25,240 nucleotides of DNA from JAHEIJ01 sp040235565 (GCA_040235565.1 JBECLA010000008.1:1-25240); one strand, 5' to 3'. Positions 1 to 8,317 are shown, numbered from the stretch's first letter. Notes: a model not told the origin generated them from the letters alone. Translations and numbers: made by a program.

Positions 1-151
1 GGTATTGCCAACAAAGGCTTCTATCGTCGGATAAGTCATGCCGCCAAGTGTATCGGATTCGTGGTTACCAGAAAACGCCTGCACACTGGTGATTGACGCC
101 AACGGGTTGTATCGCGTAGGGTTTTGACCAAAACAACAAAGGAAAACAACC

Positions 152-499
152 ATGCTCCCGATGCTGGATATCCCCCACGCCATTGCACAGGCCGGTGGTA
201 ATCCCGACCTGGCGAAGGAACTGTTCACGATGTTGTTGAAGGAACTGACGGAGCAAAAGAATAAATTGAATCAAGCCTTCAACAATGGTGACCAGCAAAG
301 CTTATGGGATCATGCTCACAAAATTTACGGTTCCACTGCCTATTGCGGCGTGCCAGCCCTGAATAAAGCGGCCAGGGAACTGGAAGACGCCATCAAGGCG
401 AAGACGAAAAATATTGAAAAGAAGATTCAGTCTGTTAACACAGCCATCGATGAATTACTTACGGATGGAGAAACAGCATTGGACCAGGAATGGCGATAA
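152..499 (+). CDS. Stand-alone HPt (histidine phosphotransfer) domain protein, BarA-like
   Basis: A 115-residue protein that is essentially one HPt domain. HPt proteins accept a phosphoryl group on a histidine from a hybrid sensor kinase receiver domain and pass it to a response regulator, in the cytoplasm. The helix carrying HAHKIYGSTAYCGVP (residues 54-68) matches the HPt signature, and His56 is the expected phospho-acceptor. The segments LDIPHAIAQAGG and LAKELFTMLL before it resemble the HPt module at the C-terminus of BarA/GacS. It is not fused to a kinase here: stops lie in this frame upstream (TGA at 125-127). The ATG at 152 has a good ribosome site (AAAGGA, 138-143, 8-base spacing), so I take it as a genuine separate gene. 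A lysine-rich helical tail (residues 90-115) follows the domain. The partner kinase and regulator are not in the window. Confident in the domain, unsure of the pathway. Confidence 0.85.
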   Translation: MLPMLDIPHAIAQAGGNPDLAKELFTMLLKELTEQKNKLNQAFNNGDQQSLWDHAHKIYGSTAYCGVPALNKAARELEDAIKAKTKNIEKKIQSVNTAIDELLTDGETALDQEWR

Positions 500-512
500 C
501 TATTAATTACTC

Positions 513-541
513 GGGGCGTAAGACTTTCTACGCCCCTTTTA
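513..541 (+). terminator. Rho-independent terminator after the HPt gene
   Basis: An 8-bp perfect stem (GGGGCGTA at 513-520 with TACGCCCC at 529-536) and an 8-base loop are followed by TTTT. It begins 13 bases after the HPt stop codon and is oriented for the plus strand. On the minus strand no T-run follows the stem, so it probably does not stop the convergent lipoprotein transcript. Confidence 0.8.
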
Positions 542-655
542 TAAATATTCAATCACTATCTATTTCTCCGGCTGATACAATTTCATGTAAATGGTTCAGC
601 ACAATAAATAAAGTATGATTCCAAATGTTGCCATATTCAGATTACCAAATGGCAG

Positions 656-3600
656 CTATATCGGGCAACCTTCGTCCTTAATACCATCACAGTCATTGTC
701 CTTGTTATCGCAGGAGACCTCGGGGAATTCATAGTCCGGTATGCTGCTGTAGTCATCAACCCAGCCCTGCGCACCCGTACAAACTTTCATCACACCTGCA
801 CATACGCCTGCTTGCTTGGTAGTTAAGGGAGCATCCAGCTGTACATCGAAAAATCCATCTAGATCGTTATCCCGGCCGTCACAACTGACTTCCGGTGTTT
901 CATACCCCTCGAGTAAGCTTCTATCTTCAAACCACTGAGCAGTAGAACTCTCAATCGGTAATGGACAGAGGTACATAAGGAAATGTTTGAACGTCTCACC
1001 AGCATTCACTCCTCTGGCAAGAATATCATTCGAATTATTGATCTGATCTGCAAAGATAATAGATGGCGCGTTCCCGTTTGAGAAGACCGGGTTAAGATTA
1101 GAATATAATCCATCGGAAAATATCCATGGGGTAACGTCAGTTCCCACAATGTGTTCGAAATCATTAAGTGAACTGGCACCTAAAATATTCAGCTGTACTG
1201 GATTGGTCTCGCCTACAGGGAAATCCAGATAATAATATCCTTCACCTTCTAGTTCAGAGAACCCGCCCGATCCAATAACGGCCGAGAATAATGCGACCCT
1301 GTTGTTATTAATGCCAAATAAGCTTGTGCTGACATTAGGATAATATTCAGAGTACGGTAGACTGTTTGAGTCATAAAATGGGAACGAATAAATACCATTC
1401 TCAAGAATAAATGCCGTGTTGAGTTTATATTGACAATCATAATCCGGGCTAATCTCACACCAGTTATCATCAAACGCCGCCCAGTGCACTTGACCCACAA
1501 TCGTACCTTGATCGTTGATATCCATTGGGTAGGTATCTGCTTCATTATCTATACCTCCACGCGGGGATTTCATCGGCGCATCTAAGTAGTTCAAAGAACA
1601 TGTTTTTGCATCAAATACAAACCCTTTAAAATCTAACGATATATCGTCAAAGTAATTTCCGATATATTGTCCATTTTCGTTGAGATTATTAAATTCCCAA
1701 CCGATCCCCGGGAGAGCATCCACATTAATATTACAACGTTGTATTGCAGTCAATACTATTTGTGAGAGTTTGCCGTAAGATAAAACTTCCCGCTTATTAG
1801 TCAACACAGGCGGTTCCGCCGTATTATAAGGAAGGGTAAGCCATGCAGCTTTATACTCTTCTGGAAGGCTTGCCACGGTAACGGGTAAGGTTGCATGATA
1901 CTGTGTAACAATATTATTAACTGTAAGCTCGACCGTAGCGATACCACCGGATACCCCTGTTACTGTACCAGTCAAGCCAGTATTCGGTGCAACCGTGATG
2001 ACACTGCTGTTTGTTGTATCCCATGTTAACGCATAACCATCCTGTAGCGTGTTTATAGTGGCTTCAAGTTGTATCGAATTTTCGCCCGTTTCGAAAGCAG
2101 GATTACTTGCCGTCACAATACAGCTGTGGGCAGGAGTGTCAGTCGAGCGTATAGTGACACATTGATCCTGTACTCTGATCGTTGCAAAAGCAGAAGCAAC
2201 TACCTGACTATCAACAATCATGCTTGCAGTAATACGTGCCGGCCCTTGACCCACCGCATCCACAATCCCTGTTGCATTTACAGTCGAAACACCAATATCA
2301 CTACTTGACCAAGTTATCGCACCTAGATCGACATATTCGTTACCGATCACACTTAGATTTGCAGTTTGTCCAACTTCCACACATAACAGATCTGGTGTGA
2401 CAAACATGGCAGGACCATCATTATCTAACTCCTGGGCGAGAATTTCTTTGGTGGGGACTGCGTTACCGGTAACATCGAAACTGGTGTCAGTTATCTCAAA
2501 CACCGCAGTGCCATTTTCAATATCCCCGTCATCTTCAAAGGCAAACAAAATAACGCTTTGAAAGACATCCCAATCATCTGGCTTAAATGTGAGTACTTCT
2601 CCCGATGCAAGCGTGAGATCAGCATCTCCTGATGCTCGACTGATTGTTCCCTCAACACCAATTTCAGGGGGGTAGCCGAGTTTAACCTTTAAAACTGCAG
2701 TTTCCCCCTCGGGTACGATAATAGACTCAACACTGGTGACGAATTGATTGGTAACATTGATTGGTGCATCTGCATGAGTGAATATCCAACAAGCTTCTTC
2801 ACCCATGAGATCTACAACGAAGGGGGCCGCCCTTCCGGGACTAATGCCGGTTACATAAGGATTAGAAATCTCGGTTCCACTGAGCTTCACAATATGGGAA
2901 TAATCATTTTGCCACTGAAGATCGCGTTCATTCAATACATTACCTGCCAAATCTCTGGGGATTGCCGTTAACTGTTGCGATTCTGAAACATTTAGCTTCA
3001 ATGACATTGGCTGCACTTCCAGAGATGCGATACCACAATTCGCCTTGATACCACAAAGGGCGTCATTTAGGCCTTCACGAACAGCAAGCCCACTTTCTTC
3101 TACCCTCAATCCTTTCCTGGCACATTCGAATGCCTCTACCTCTTGTGCTGGATCGCCTGCGGAACATTGTTGGATTGCTTCATTAGTAAAATACACCAAA
3201 GCATCATCCAGGTTTTGCATCGCTGCAACCCGCAACTGGTCAAGAGAGCTACATTCGCTGGGAAAGCCTACATAACCCGTGCATTGTTTGGGGGGGTTGA
3301 TGGTTTCTTCTTCGATATAAATAAAACCATCTACAAGCTCAATAGTTTTATATAAATCCACAACTTTAATGATTAGCAAATCAAAACGATAGTCGCTGCA
3401 TTTTGTGATATCGTTTAATGTTTCAACAAGTCCCAGTGGGCCATAATATTTATCAAGAATATACTGATGCGCGCTTTCTTCAGTTACTTCCCATAAGCCG
3501 GCAGCGCTGAAGTGATCAAATTCAATGCTATATAGATTGCCATTCACTTGAGTGGGAAGAAGAGTCGAATCGACACCATTGCTTGCCACATGAATGCCCA

Positions 3601-4024
3601 TTGGGAAGCCGGTACCTGCGAGTGGCGATTGCAACTCTATGGTCAGGGTAACGGGACTCTGAAACTGGTGTCCATCCGGTGCCATGTCAACCGCGGCAAC
3701 AAATCCCGGGTCGAATACCAGGCCGGTAATCGAAAGAACCGGCGCAAGAGAAACCTGAATTTCTGCTGCGGTGCTACCTGCGGGGAATGTCAGCGTATAG
3801 ATGGTACCATCCTGGCCAGTGGTGGTAATGGTACCACCAGTGGGAGGAATAACTGCTGTAACCCGGTTCTGTTCATCGATGGTGGTCTTAATGGCTGTCG
3901 CTGGAGGAGTAGAAGTCGTTGTGCTCGGCGTATCCCCATCCCCGCCTCCGCATGCGGACATAAATAAAGCAAGTACGATGATACAAACAGAAACGAAAAG
4001 ATTATTTCGGCAAGTGATCTTCAT
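656..4024 (-). CDS. Large secreted lipoprotein with Ig-like/ZU5-like modules, HAF-like repeats and two MopE-type Asp-rich motifs
   Basis: A 1122-residue protein I cannot assign to a named family as a whole. The N-terminus is a lipoprotein signal: basic start, hydrophobic stretch (10-22) and lipobox FMSAC with lipidated Cys25 followed by GGG. Thr/Ser/Pro-rich linker: 32-48. Residues about 55-175 look ZU5-like (FPAGS at 80-84). Cys-rich helical region: about 185-330. BIG2-like bacterial Ig modules: about 332-410, 540-618 (core ITWSSSDIGVSTVNATG) and 640-718. A Calx-beta-like segment with DDWDVFQSV and an acidic loop: about 430-535. HAF-like repeats: DINDQGTIVG (835-844), then INNN and LNDFEHIVG. 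The C-terminus carries CDGRDNDLDG (1048-1057) and CDNKDNDCDG (1105-1114), matching the MopE metal-binding motif family. Inference: a surface-anchored, possibly metal-binding or adhesive protein. The start has a strong ribosome site (AAGGAGGGG). It is monocistronic and more AT-rich than the genes to its right. Confidence 0.85.
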   Translation of the reverse strand: MKITCRNNLFVSVCIIVLALFMSACGGGDGDTPSTTTSTPPATAIKTTIDEQNRVTAVIPPTGGTITTTGQDGTIYTLTFPAGSTAAEIQVSLAPVLSITGLVFDPGFVAAVDMAPDGHQFQSPVTLTIELQSPLAGTGFPMGIHVASNGVDSTLLPTQVNGNLYSIEFDHFSAAGLWEVTEESAHQYILDKYYGPLGLVETLNDITKCSDYRFDLLIIKVVDLYKTIELVDGFIYIEEETINPPKQCTGYVGFPSECSSLDQLRVAAMQNLDDALVYFTNEAIQQCSAGDPAQEVEAFECARKGLRVEESGLAVREGLNDALCGIKANCGIASLEVQPMSLKLNVSESQQLTAIPRDLAGNVLNERDLQWQNDYSHIVKLSGTEISNPYVTGISPGRAAPFVVDLMGEEACWIFTHADAPINVTNQFVTSVESIIVPEGETAVLKVKLGYPPEIGVEGTISRASGDADLTLASGEVLTFKPDDWDVFQSVILFAFEDDGDIENGTAVFEITDTSFDVTGNAVPTKEILAQELDNDGPAMFVTPDLLCVEVGQTANLSVIGNEYVDLGAITWSSSDIGVSTVNATGIVDAVGQGPARITASMIVDSQVVASAFATIRVQDQCVTIRSTDTPAHSCIVTASNPAFETGENSIQLEATINTLQDGYALTWDTTNSSVITVAPNTGLTGTVTGVSGGIATVELTVNNIVTQYHATLPVTVASLPEEYKAAWLTLPYNTAEPPVLTNKREVLSYGKLSQIVLTAIQRCNINVDALPGIGWEFNNLNENGQYIGNYFDDISLDFKGFVFDAKTCSLNYLDAPMKSPRGGIDNEADTYPMDINDQGTIVGQVHWAAFDDNWCEISPDYDCQYKLNTAFILENGIYSFPFYDSNSLPYSEYYPNVSTSLFGINNNRVALFSAVIGSGGFSELEGEGYYYLDFPVGETNPVQLNILGASSLNDFEHIVGTDVTPWIFSDGLYSNLNPVFSNGNAPSIIFADQINNSNDILARGVNAGETFKHFLMYLCPLPIESSTAQWFEDRSLLEGYETPEVSCDGRDNDLDGFFDVQLDAPLTTKQAGVCAGVMKVCTGAQGWVDDYSSIPDYEFPEVSCDNKDNDCDGIKDEGCPI

Positions 4025-4260
4025 CTCCCCTCCTTATGCTGATCTCCGCTCTGTCATTATCTGACAAGGCTTTACTGACATTTTTCTGGTTGTTGTTTCG
4101 AGGGGTAGATTGTTTTGCAATGTTTATATAGGAATGTGTTTTTATTTCCTCCTCATACAACCAAAATCAAATGACATAAACGATACCCAGCTTAATGTTG
4201 TAATACACTGATTAATATAGGCAATAGATGCGACACAATTTTGCATTAATGAAAAGAGAA

Positions 4261-4276
4261 ATTGACACAAGTCAAT
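4261..4276. promoter_or_regulatory. Palindromic Crp/Fnr-family-type operator
   Basis: The sequence ATTGAC-ACAA-GTCAAT is a perfect inverted repeat with a 4-base spacer. Fnr/Anr/Dnr regulators bind TTGAT-N4-ATCAA and variants in which the inner base is C/G, so geometry and half-sites fit. On the minus strand a TATATT hexamer at 4219-4214 would place a start site near 4207, about 61.5 bases from the palindrome centre, a spacing used by class I activators. The matching -35 is poor, as expected for an activated promoter. The target would be the lipoprotein at 4024, leaving a leader of about 180 bases. Motif clear, regulator and target inferred. Confidence 0.45.
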
Positions 4277-4380
4277 GCATTCTTATGTTACAGATCAAGA
4301 AAAATAACAAATAAGAAATAGGTATGAACTTTCTAGTTGATCAGATGTGAAAGGTTTTCAGAAGTATTAGTGCTTTTGAA

Positions 4381-4415
4381 TTAACAATAATACTCCGGCT
4401 ATTGTAGGCCAGAAT
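4381..4415 (-). terminator. Possible terminator of the lepA-acpS operon
   Basis: Read on the minus strand, an 8-bp stem with two G-U pairs (ATTCTGGC / GCCGGAGT, plus positions 4415-4408 and 4399-4392) encloses an 8-base loop. It is followed by the T-rich but interrupted stretch ATTATTGTTAATT. It lies about 33 bases beyond the acpS stop codon. The broken U-tract makes this a weak call. Confidence 0.4.
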
Positions 4416-4447
4416 GACAAGACAAAGAAAAGTAGAGAGTGACTCGT

Positions 4448-4828
4448 TCAGGTTTTCACCAGAGTCACAAACGCCACCGCGTATTCCTGCTCATCAGCCA
4501 GACTGATATGTGATTCATTGATACCCTGCTCGGTCATAAACTCGGCAGCCAGCCCATTGAATTCCAGTAACGGTTTACCCTGTTCATCATGGACGACATT
4601 AATATGTTTGAGCGACAAACCATTTCGAAAACCGGTCCCCATTGCCTTGGCGGTCGCTTCCTTGGCGGCAAAACGTTTGGCAAGGTAGTGCGCCGGCCTG
4701 GTGGTTTGTTGATAACCGATCAGTTCGTGTTCGGTCAGAATGCGGCGCGCAAACCGCTCGCCATGTTTGTCGAGACTTTGCTGCATGCGCGCGATGCGTA
4801 CAATGTCAGTGCCGATGCCGTAGATCAT
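4448..4828 (-). CDS. acpS: Holo-[acyl-carrier-protein] synthase
   Basis: A phosphopantetheinyl transferase that moves 4'-phosphopantetheine from coenzyme A to the serine of acyl carrier protein, activating fatty-acid synthesis in the cytoplasm. The 126 residues match the family's usual length. The N-terminal motif GIGTDIV places metal-binding Asp8, and the second signature KRFAAKEATAKAMGTG places Glu57, in line with Asp9/Glu58 of E. coli AcpS. The ATG at 4828 begins the conserved N-terminus directly, so the start is secure. It follows pdxJ by 7 bases and is the last gene of the long minus-strand operon, the pdxJ-acpS pairing seen in many gammaproteobacteria. Nothing unusual. Confidence 0.97.
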   Translation of the reverse strand: MIYGIGTDIVRIARMQQSLDKHGERFARRILTEHELIGYQQTTRPAHYLAKRFAAKEATAKAMGTGFRNGLSLKHINVVHDEQGKPLLEFNGLAAEFMTEQGINESHISLADEQEYAVAFVTLVKT

Positions 4829-4835
4829 TGCCGGA

Positions 4836-5579
4836 TCATCCCCCGCGCGCTTCGATCATCAGGCGTTTCATTTCCGCCACAGCTTCGGGCAGGCCGGTGA
4901 AGAGACTGCGCGCAATAATCGCATGACCAATATTGAGTTCCCGTACCCCGGGCATCGCCGCGATCGCCTGCACATTATGATAGTGCAAACCGTGGCCGGC
5001 ATTGACCTGCAGACCGGACTCCAGTCCCAGTTCGACGGCCTGGGCGAGCCGGTTGAGTTCTTTTTGTTGTTCAGTGTCATTGGTGGCATCGGCATAGTGG
5101 CCGGTATGTAATTCAATCACCGGTGCACCGCAGTCTGCTGCCGCACTCACCTGTTCGGGATCGGCATCGATGAACAGGGATACCCGCACGCCAGCCCGGG
5201 CCAGGCGTTCGCAGGCTTCCGTGATACGGGCTTTTTGTCCGGCAACATCCAGACCGCCTTCAGTCGTAAGTTCTTCGCGCCGTTCCGGCACCAGGCAACA
5301 ATCCGCCGGTTGGATGCGCTCAGCGATATCGAGCATTTCCTCGGTCACGGCCATTTCCAGGTTCATCCGGGTCTGTAATATGTTAATCAACATTTCCACA
5401 TCCCGATCCTGGATATGGCGCCGATCTTCGCGCAGATGGAGAGTAATGCTGTCCGCGCCGGCCTGTTCGGCGGCCAGTGCCGCCTGAATCGGCTCGGGAT
5501 AACGCGTGCCGCGGGACTGACGCAGGGTCGCGACGTGATCGATATTCACGCCAAGGAAAACGGGATCGGACTGAGCCAT
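4836..5579 (-). CDS. pdxJ: Pyridoxine 5'-phosphate synthase
   Basis: PdxJ condenses 1-deoxy-D-xylulose 5-phosphate with 3-amino-2-oxopropyl phosphate to give pyridoxine 5'-phosphate, the ring-closing step of the DXP-dependent vitamin B6 pathway. The 247 residues match the TIM-barrel family. Landmarks in order: VNIDHVATLRQSRG near the N-terminus, DSITLHLREDRRHIQD, MAVTEEM, LVPERREELTTEGGLD, IELHTGHYA, VNAGHGLHYHN and ELNIGHAIIARS near the C-terminus, covering the phosphate-binding and catalytic loops. The ATG at 5579 gives the normal N-terminus. It lies 14 bases after recO and 7 bases before acpS, so it is certainly cotranscribed with them. Confidence 0.97.
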   Translation of the reverse strand: MAQSDPVFLGVNIDHVATLRQSRGTRYPEPIQAALAAEQAGADSITLHLREDRRHIQDRDVEMLINILQTRMNLEMAVTEEMLDIAERIQPADCCLVPERREELTTEGGLDVAGQKARITEACERLARAGVRVSLFIDADPEQVSAAADCGAPVIELHTGHYADATNDTEQQKELNRLAQAVELGLESGLQVNAGHGLHYHNVQAIAAMPGVRELNIGHAIIARSLFTGLPEAVAEMKRLMIEARGG

Positions 5580-5593
5580 GAGATCGCCTTTAT

Positions 5594-6322
5594 CTATAAG
5601 GATCGTTGTCGCTGAAAAAGTTCGCGTGATTTTAACGGCCGCTCGCCCAGATGAACAGCCAACGCCGCCCGCATCAGGCGTTTGGCCTCCTGCCGTACCT
5701 CGGCGTTGGAATAATCTTCCTTGCCAATTGCCAGCAGGGTCTGCCCCTGTATGATAATACCGTCCTCTTCCTGGCCGGTCGAACAGACTGGGCCCCGTTC
5801 CAGTAAATAGTGGTAACGAGTGACGGGATCGATTGCCTCACCACTCATCACATCATGATCCAGGATCAAACCATAGCCGATTTCCTGCAACAAACGTTGC
5901 TCGAACATGCGCAGGATCGGTTCCGCATCATCCTGTTCGGCCAATGATGCCAGTGAGGTGATATAGATCTCAAATAGTGCCGGATGGGCATCACCGCGTT
6001 GTAACAGGCGCATTAATAGTTCATTCAGATAAAAACCGCTGAGTAACACTTCTCCGTTCAACGGTGGCGGTATCCCGGCCGCTTCTACCCCGCTCAAGGT
6101 CCCCAACTCACCCTGACCGCTCCACGACAACAGTAATGGCGTAAAGGGTTGTAATAGATTGGCGTAGCGGGACTTGCTGGTCCGCACGCCACGTGCCACC
6201 AGTCCAAGACGACCATAGTCATGACTGAAAATTTCAACCAGCAAGCTGGTATCCCGATAGGGCCGTGTATGCAACACATAGGCCGATTGCAGTGAGATAT
6301 GTTTGGGATTCGAGCCACTCAT
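5594..6322 (-). CDS. recO: DNA repair protein RecO
   Basis: RecO acts with RecR to load RecA onto SSB-coated single-stranded DNA at gaps and promotes strand annealing. The 242 residues match the bacterial family. An N-terminal OB-fold (about 1-80) contains AYVLHTRPYRDTSLLVEIFS and GLVARGVRTSKSRYANLLQP, the most conserved RecO segments. A helical domain follows, with FYLNELLMRLL and YITSLASL. There is no four-cysteine zinc motif, which is normal in gammaproteobacteria. It lies 12 bases downstream of era in the lepA-acpS operon. Confidence 0.95.
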   Translation of the reverse strand: MSGSNPKHISLQSAYVLHTRPYRDTSLLVEIFSHDYGRLGLVARGVRTSKSRYANLLQPFTPLLLSWSGQGELGTLSGVEAAGIPPPLNGEVLLSGFYLNELLMRLLQRGDAHPALFEIYITSLASLAEQDDAEPILRMFEQRLLQEIGYGLILDHDVMSGEAIDPVTRYHYLLERGPVCSTGQEEDGIIIQGQTLLAIGKEDYSNAEVRQEAKRLMRAALAVHLGERPLKSRELFQRQRSL

Positions 6323-6334
6323 GGCGCGGCCGCG

Positions 6335-7246
6335 CTATTTAAATTCGTCGTGATAGCCGAGACTTTGCAGGGCACGCTCATCATCCGACCAGCCTTCTTT
6401 CACCTTGACCCACAATTCCAGAAACACCTTTTTCTCAACCAGTTGTTCAATATCATGCCGCGCCTCCTCGCCGATGGCTTTAATACGTTCTCCCCCCTTG
6501 CCGATGATGATCGCTTTCTGGTTTTTACGTTCCACCCAGATCACCGCATGGATCTTCACCAGCCCCTTGTCTTCCTTGAAGCGCTCAATTTCCACGGTTG
6601 AGTCATACGGCAATTCCTGCCCCAGGCGCCGCATCAGTTTTTCACGTACGATCTCCGCCACCATGAAGCGTACGCTGCGATCGGTAACCTGGTCTTCCGG
6701 AAAATACGGCGGTGATTCATCCAGGAATTCCCGGATGTGGCTTTCCAGTACCTCAAGACTGGTACCTTTCAGTGCCGACACGGGTATGATGTGTTTGAAA
6801 TCGTATTTGCCCGCCACTTGCTGCAAGTACGGTAACAGCGTTTCCTTGTCATCCAGTTTGTCGACTTTATTCACCACGAGGATCACCGGCACCTGGCTTT
6901 GGAGCAGGCGTTTGAGCACCAGATCATCTTCATCGGTCCAGCGCAAGGCTTCCACCAGAAACAGTGCCACGTGCACCCCTTCCAACGCACTGGCGGCGGC
7001 GCGATTCATATAGCGGTTCATTGCCCGTTTGCCATGCAGATGGATACCGGGCGTGTCGACATAGATCACCTGGGCCTGTTCGGTGGTTTTGATTCCCAGA
7101 ATTTGATGCCGGGTGGTTTGGGGTTTACGTGAGGTGATACTGATCTTTTGACCCAGCAAATGATTCAGCAAGGTCGACTTCCCCACATTGGGGCGGCCCA
7201 CCAGGGCGACATAACCACAACGATAATTGTTGCCGGATGTCGTCAT
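6335..7246 (-). CDS. era: Ribosome-assembly GTPase Era
   Basis: Era binds the 3' end of 16S rRNA and couples 30S subunit maturation to GTP hydrolysis. The 303 residues are the standard length. The GTPase domain shows G1 GRPNVGKS (17-24), a G2 region with PQTTRHQILG (42-51), G3 DTPG (64-67), G4 NKVD (126-129) and G5 SAL (157-159). The C-terminal KH domain carries the RNA-binding loop GKGG (249-252). The ATG overlaps the rnc stop codon as ATGA, implying translational coupling. The rnc-era pair is a widely conserved operon joining rRNA processing to ribosome assembly. Confidence 0.97.
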   Translation of the reverse strand: MTTSGNNYRCGYVALVGRPNVGKSTLLNHLLGQKISITSRKPQTTRHQILGIKTTEQAQVIYVDTPGIHLHGKRAMNRYMNRAAASALEGVHVALFLVEALRWTDEDDLVLKRLLQSQVPVILVVNKVDKLDDKETLLPYLQQVAGKYDFKHIIPVSALKGTSLEVLESHIREFLDESPPYFPEDQVTDRSVRFMVAEIVREKLMRRLGQELPYDSTVEIERFKEDKGLVKIHAVIWVERKNQKAIIIGKGGERIKAIGEEARHDIEQLVEKKVFLELWVKVKEGWSDDERALQSLGYHDEFK

Positions 7247-7917
7247 ATGTCGAGTAACTCCAGGGCCTTTGTCGCGGCCCGTTGTTCGGCCTTGCGTCGG
7301 CTGCTTCCCTTGCCCATTGCGCTGACATCAAGATCAAGCAGCCGGCATTCGACTTCAAACGTTTGCTTATGGGCTTCGCCACTGATATTCAGCACCTGGT
7401 ATTCCGGCAAGGCATGGCCACGGGATTGCAGGTATTCCTGCAAACGGGTCTTGGCATCCTTTTTCACCGCCTCGGGATCACACTGATCCAGGCGTGATTT
7501 AAACAGCGGCAGAATACACTGCCGTACGGTATTGATGTCGCTGTCGAGATAGATGGCGCCGATCACCGCTTCAAAGGCATCGGAAAGAATGGAACGGCGA
7601 CGAAATCCACCGCTTTTGAGCTCGCCGGAACCCAGGATCAGGAAATCACCAAACTGCAGTTGTGTCGCGATATCGGCGAGGGTGTCACCTTTCACCAGGC
7701 TGGCACGCAGTCGGCTCAAGGCACCCTCGGTGGCGGTGGGAAAACGTTGATAGAGTTCGGAGCTGATAAGATAACCCAGTACCGCATCACCGAGAAACTC
7801 CATGCGTTCATTATTACGCGAAGCTGCGCTGCGATGGGTTAATGCTGTCCTGAGAAGCGTTACGTCCTTGAAGTGATATCCCAGTTGATCTTCCAGACCA
7901 GTCAGCTCCGGGTTCAA
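7243..7917 (-). CDS. rnc: Ribonuclease III
   Basis: RNase III cleaves double-stranded RNA, releasing rRNA precursors from the primary transcript and processing structured mRNAs. The 224 residues match the family. The endonuclease domain has the signature NERMEFLGDA (36-45), with Glu40, Asp44, Asp113 and Glu116 at the four metal-binding catalytic positions. A double-stranded RNA-binding domain occupies about 150-222, ending in GSSRRKAEQRAATKALELL. The start is TTG at 7917, overlapping the stop of the upstream DUF4845 gene as TTGA, and it yields the expected N-terminus. The stop overlaps the era start. Confidence 0.97.
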   Translation of the reverse strand: MNPELTGLEDQLGYHFKDVTLLRTALTHRSAASRNNERMEFLGDAVLGYLISSELYQRFPTATEGALSRLRASLVKGDTLADIATQLQFGDFLILGSGELKSGGFRRRSILSDAFEAVIGAIYLDSDINTVRQCILPLFKSRLDQCDPEAVKKDAKTRLQEYLQSRGHALPEYQVLNISGEAHKQTFEVECRLLDLDVSAMGKGSSRRKAEQRAATKALELLDI

Positions 7918-8288
7918 GGTCCCGACACCTCGACGGATTTGTTAAAGCTGACTACCAGATCGATGTTTGCCATTAAATTTTCCCGCACTTCATATTCGGC
8001 GCTGATACTCAGGGTATCGCCGATTTTTTCAACATAAATGTCGTCCGCAGTAATACCCTTGACCATATTGATATCAAGCCGCTTATCGATCATCGACAGA
8101 ATTTCGTTTGGGGTTTTGGCAGTGATGCCCGGCTCTTTTTTCAGATCCGAAATGACCGAGCCGACGGTGAAGCTGTCGAGATAGATGGGCACCAGTTTGA
8201 GCGCAACCAACGCGAAAAAGGCGATCAGCAGGAAAACCAGGATCCAGCCAATGGGTGTCATACCACGTTGACGGTGAATTGATTTCAT
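7914..8288 (-). CDS. DUF4845 family inner-membrane protein
   Basis: A 124-residue protein of unknown function, of the kind commonly found between lepB and rnc in gammaproteobacteria. A basic N-terminus ending in RG is followed by one hydrophobic segment (about 12-33) and then a mixed domain of about 90 residues, predicted outside the cytoplasm by the positive-inside rule. The pattern RGMTPIGWILVFLLIAFF resembles class III/pilin-like signals, but I would not call it a pilin. It lies 29 bases after lepB and overlaps rnc by 4 bases. Synteny with signal peptidase and RNase III is established for the family, but the role is not known. Confidence 0.85.
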   Translation of the reverse strand: MKSIHRQRGMTPIGWILVFLLIAFFALVALKLVPIYLDSFTVGSVISDLKKEPGITAKTPNEILSMIDKRLDINMVKGITADDIYVEKIGDTLSISAEYEVRENLMANIDLVVSFNKSVEVSGP

Positions 8289-8317
8289 ATTGTCTCCTTA
8301 CAGCAGCTTGTGGGTTG

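Larger units (their letters stand above)
4025..4447. other. AT-rich intergenic region upstream of the lipoprotein gene
   Basis: This 423-base stretch carries no credible gene on either strand. It holds the lipoprotein ribosome site next to 4024, a perfect 16-bp palindrome at 4261-4276 of Crp/Fnr type, and near 4392-4415 a hairpin that may end the acpS operon transcript. The rest is AT-rich with no repeat I could recognise. Its length and composition differ from the tightly packed genes to the right, which would suit a regulated promoter region. Confidence 0.6.

Noticed and set aside
1..127. Possible gene ends or starts at the left edge: plus frame ending at 96 (GIANKGFYRRISHAAK...), plus frame ending at 127 (...CTLVIDANGLYRVGF), and a minus frame from 153 leaving the window that includes GNHES.
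   Set aside because: All three are short and none matches a family I recognise. The GNHES hit lacks the metallophosphatase motifs that should precede it. The true frame cannot be chosen without sequence to the left.
4262..4289. A plus-strand sigma-70-like pair, TTGACA followed 16 bases later by TATGTT.
   Set aside because: It overlaps the palindrome that supplies the TTGACA, and no plus-strand gene follows for more than 11 kb.
4325..4353. A plus-strand sigma-E-like pair, TGAACTT and TGAAA at 16-base spacing.
   Set aside because: The -10 is poor, there is no plus-strand gene downstream, and AT-rich DNA produces such matches by chance.
7914..8288. A prepilin signal in the DUF4845 protein.
   Set aside because: The RG-MTPIGW start resembles a prepilin peptidase site, but the usual Glu at position +5 is missing and the context is housekeeping.
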